Positions 61,601-64,000 of a DNA stretch of 64,000 bases are shown here, one piece after another (within the stretch, counting starts at the first letter, position 1; each line of letters opens with the position of its first letter). A program made the translations under genes and the position numbers. A model generated the notes under the pieces. It worked only from the letters and a program-made list of their open reading frames with translations. It had not been told where the DNA came from and did not search any database. This stretch comes from Sphagnum compactum (taxonomy: Eukaryota; Bryophyta; Sphagnopsida; Sphagnales). Location: contig OZ234502.1 of the NCBI GenBank assembly GCA_965153455.1, forward strand, positions 1,653,267 through 1,717,266, in the 5' to 3' direction.

Positions 61601-62062
61601 GCAACACTTCTGGAATGATATTTTATGAAGTAGACCACAATTTCTAGTGACAAATGTAGTGTATGTTCAAAATCAGATTACAAATATCTAGTAAGGAACA
61701 AATCTAAGAGGTTGGTAAAATATCAAACCTTACGCATAATTACATTCTTTTTTGTTGTTTTGCCTTTGCTCATGTGCCAAACAATGCAAAAATAAAAGGA
61801 TAAAATGCAACTTTAGTGATTCAACCAAGCCATATATATTATAAATTGTATAAACATGGAAATGAATACATGATCATTGTTGTGATGCAATTTTGTATGA
61901 GTCTAAAAATTCTTTAAAAAATAAATTGCTTCTATTTCCATTTTGGAATTTTACTTTTTCCTGTTTTTGGTTAGAGTTATGGCACCAATTGAAGTTAAAT
62001 ATACTCTCGCTTTTCAAGTCATTAGACAGCTGATGTGACTTTCATCTCTCTTCTTCAAAGTG
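58694..62062. other. Gene-free AT-rich DNA
   Basis: Poly-T/poly-A rich (58.9-59.2 kb). CTAC/GTAG-rich words with inverted symmetry occur at 59.70-59.83 kb. A frame at 59893-60141 (- strand) repeats QNQESEL / QNQELTL but has no further support. No gene called. Confidence 0.5.
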
Positions 62063-62240
62063 TGAAACCCTGCCAAACTTTATAAAGTCAACACACCCAA
62101 TGGAGGGGGAGAACACGGAAGAAAAGGAAAGGACTCGGGACCAGGCCAGAAAACAGAAACCCACAACCAGGGGCCCAAGAAAGAGGAGTGGAAAAAAGTC
62201 AAGTATTCGACCCCCCTCCAGTCGCATGAAGCATGTCAAA
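62063..62240 (-). mobile_element. 5'-truncated LINE-like 3' end, copy 1
   Basis: Read on the - strand it ends TTTATAAAGTTTGGCAGGG then TTTCA, like the 3' ends of plant LINEs. It is related to 62709-62876 through the shared end, 'gaagaaagg'-type purine runs, and 'ccagtcgcatgaagcat'. No coding domain remains. Confidence 0.5.
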
Positions 62241-62708
62241 AAAGGAGAGGGGAGGGAAACATTGGTTAGTTGGTTTAAATTGCCTCTCACTTTTAATTGT
62301 TGCACTTTCGTGTAGCACCGATTGGTTGAGCATAATGATTTACACAAGTGTTGACATTTAGTTCGTCTCTCACATTACATTGTCACATTTTCATGCTTCT
62401 GATTGGCTAGGAAAAATGAATTGGCCCAGGTGATGGCATTTCAATAATCTCTGATCTCTTACTGTTCAATTTTTCATGTTTATAGGTGGGGCTGGGGAAA
62501 TACTTAACACTCCATGCTGTATGTGACCCATACTAGTAGAGAGGCCCAGATGCAGGTGTGGGTGGACATGCACAACCAGCTACTGTAGAGGTGTGACAGG
62601 ATTTTTAACCCTTTAAAACCCATGTGAAAAAAGAATGTCCTATTGAATGTCCTATTGAACTTGAACATGATAGCAAAGTTTGACTATGTAAATAATGTGA
62701 CTAAGTGA
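62241..62708. other. Short spacer between LINE-like copies
   Basis: 'gttgcactttcgtgtagcac.gattgg' and 'attgtcacattttcatgcttctgattgg' are related phrases about 90 bp apart, perhaps a small duplication. No gene. Confidence 0.4.
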
Positions 62709-62876
62709 TGAAACCCTGCCAAACTTTATAAAAAAGAAAGCACCCAAGAAGGGAGAGAAAAAAAAACAAGGGGCATGGACCAAAGTCCAGGCAAGCAAAC
62801 AGCCCAAAAGAGGCGGGCCACCCAGAGGAAAGGGATCCACTAAGAACTGAACCCTCCACCAGTCACATGAAGCATA
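62709..62876 (-). mobile_element. 5'-truncated LINE-like 3' end, copy 2
   Basis: Same orientation and same final 24 bases as copy 1; diverged inside. Both copies stop at about the same internal point ('cagtcacatgaagcat'). Confidence 0.5.
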
Positions 62877-64000
62877 TAACTAATGAAAGGGTAGGTAAAC
62901 TCCAAGCCTAGAAGAACCCTCACTTGCAGTAACAGCCCGTCTCGAGATAGAATTGGCCTGCACTCTCTATAATGCCACTGACAATCTCTCTTTATGAAAG
63001 GAATGCAAGACCAATAAGGAGAGCCTTTGGTGTCCTTGGCTATCCACGTCATGTTAGCACATTGATGAAATTAACTTCAAAGGCCATATTTGGCATATGG
63101 TATACTGCTATAATACTTGCATAATGTTTTGAATTGATGGGAAAGTTGTGCTTTTAAGCAAAATGTTTTGTGTCAACAAATTGACTATGAAATTTAAGCA
63201 AGGTGAGGGAGGTCGGAGGGAGGAGGTAGGTAGGAGGGGGGGGGGAAGTAGGTAGGAGGGGAAAATTTTGGGACAGAGAAAGGGGCTAAAAAATCCCTTG
63301 GCAGGGGAAGAGGATGTGTTTTTGGTTCATCCCCAAAACGGCTTGAATGGCCTCTTCCTAAACTAGTGCATTAGTGGCTGCTGGTTCACTCCAGCCGGCA
63401 GATCCCCACTTTGGCAGGTAAGAACCACCAGTTCTGCTTCCATTTAATAAGAATCAACCTGGAACCCGAACTGGAAATGGAGAGACATGTTTTTGAAACA
63501 AAAATGACAGAACTGAAGGTAACTGACGGTTAACCCGCTGATCTTGGTGTGGGGTAATAAGAACTGGGATCAAGTCTAATTTCTAGAACTGGAACTGGAA
63601 TCATAACATATTTCATGCTGGAACTGGCATGTTCTCTGGTACGTAATCAATTGTCATGAATTGGGTTTTCACTTCCCTAGACAAATTAAGAATGTGCATT
63701 GGTCTTTTGATATATTGTAGGAAACTTTTTTTTCATTATGTTTTTTAGCATTTTTTGATCCACCTATATTTGTACATCTTTTATCAATATAATATTTTTT
63801 TCTAGTCACACTTGTTTGATGAGTATATGGGTAAAAATATATGTCTTCTTTTTCATAGTCTTCTTAGTATTTAAGATGTAAGAATCAAAATTTAAATAGG
63901 CCCATATGAATATGTAACATTAATTTGTTTAGGGTTTACAAAGATCAAGATGAACATTGTGCAATACCTACATCCTTTCTATTATAATTTCCATAAAGCC
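62877..64000. other. No gene; one G-rich patch
   Basis: A purine/G-rich stretch (63203-63262) contains a run of ten G (63236-63245) and three other runs of three or four G. The 63.4-63.6 kb part repeats 'ggaactgg' words. No coding evidence. Confidence 0.45.

Noticed and set aside
62100-62347. Overlapping + and - strand frames at the LINE-like ends
   Set aside because: Purine-rich low-complexity sequence on one strand and its shadow on the other; no reverse transcriptase or endonuclease motif.

Overview
The window reads as nuclear DNA of a land plant. It is AT-rich and gene-poor. The few genes have GT-AG introns, and they belong to plant families: a CYP71-clan P450, a WRKY factor, and a relic of the thylakoid protein SOQ1. 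Low gene density and the type of repeats make me lean towards a seedless plant (moss, lycophyte or fern), but nothing here proves that. I see no bacterial operons, tRNA, rRNA or CRISPR.

Layout. 1-12.2 kb has no gene I can support. It holds a small CACTA-like foldback element, a long degenerate array of about 113 bp period (about 4.0-6.1 kb), a clean 35-bp minisatellite (9.61-9.95 kb), a near-perfect 28-bp hairpin (10.24 kb) and an LTR-like repeat. 12.28-16.27 kb is a complete three-exon cytochrome P450 gene on the + strand, with a TATA box and AATAAA signals. 17.9-27.1 kb is a graveyard of decayed reading frames, including a RING-H2-like relic and a 297-codon frame broken by stops but no frameshifts. 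It also has a 187-bp direct repeat, a foldback element and a 921-bp TG...CA insert between 66-bp repeats. 27-33.5 kb is plain AT-rich DNA. 33.5-36.8 kb (- strand) holds exon-like pieces of an unidentified gene and, upstream of them, a clear SOQ1-type pseudogene. 37-48 kb contains more repeats, a decayed element-like frame, a nested foldback element, and second copies of repeat families seen earlier. 49.2-52.3 kb (- strand) is a three-exon WRKY gene with an unusual WKKYGKK core and a mixed zinc ligand set. Two further first-exon-like reading frames and a SINE lie just upstream. 54-64 kb is gene-free apart from small repeats and two 5'-truncated LINE-like ends.

The two apparently intact genes, the P450 and the WRKY factor, are 33 kb apart on opposite strands, and nothing suggests they act together. 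I found no convincing new multi-gene system. The most interesting items are the divergent WRKY domain with duplicated N-terminal exons, the C-to-T-like decay pattern of the silent reading frames, and the long 113-bp array. All coordinates and repeat alignments were worked out by eye.
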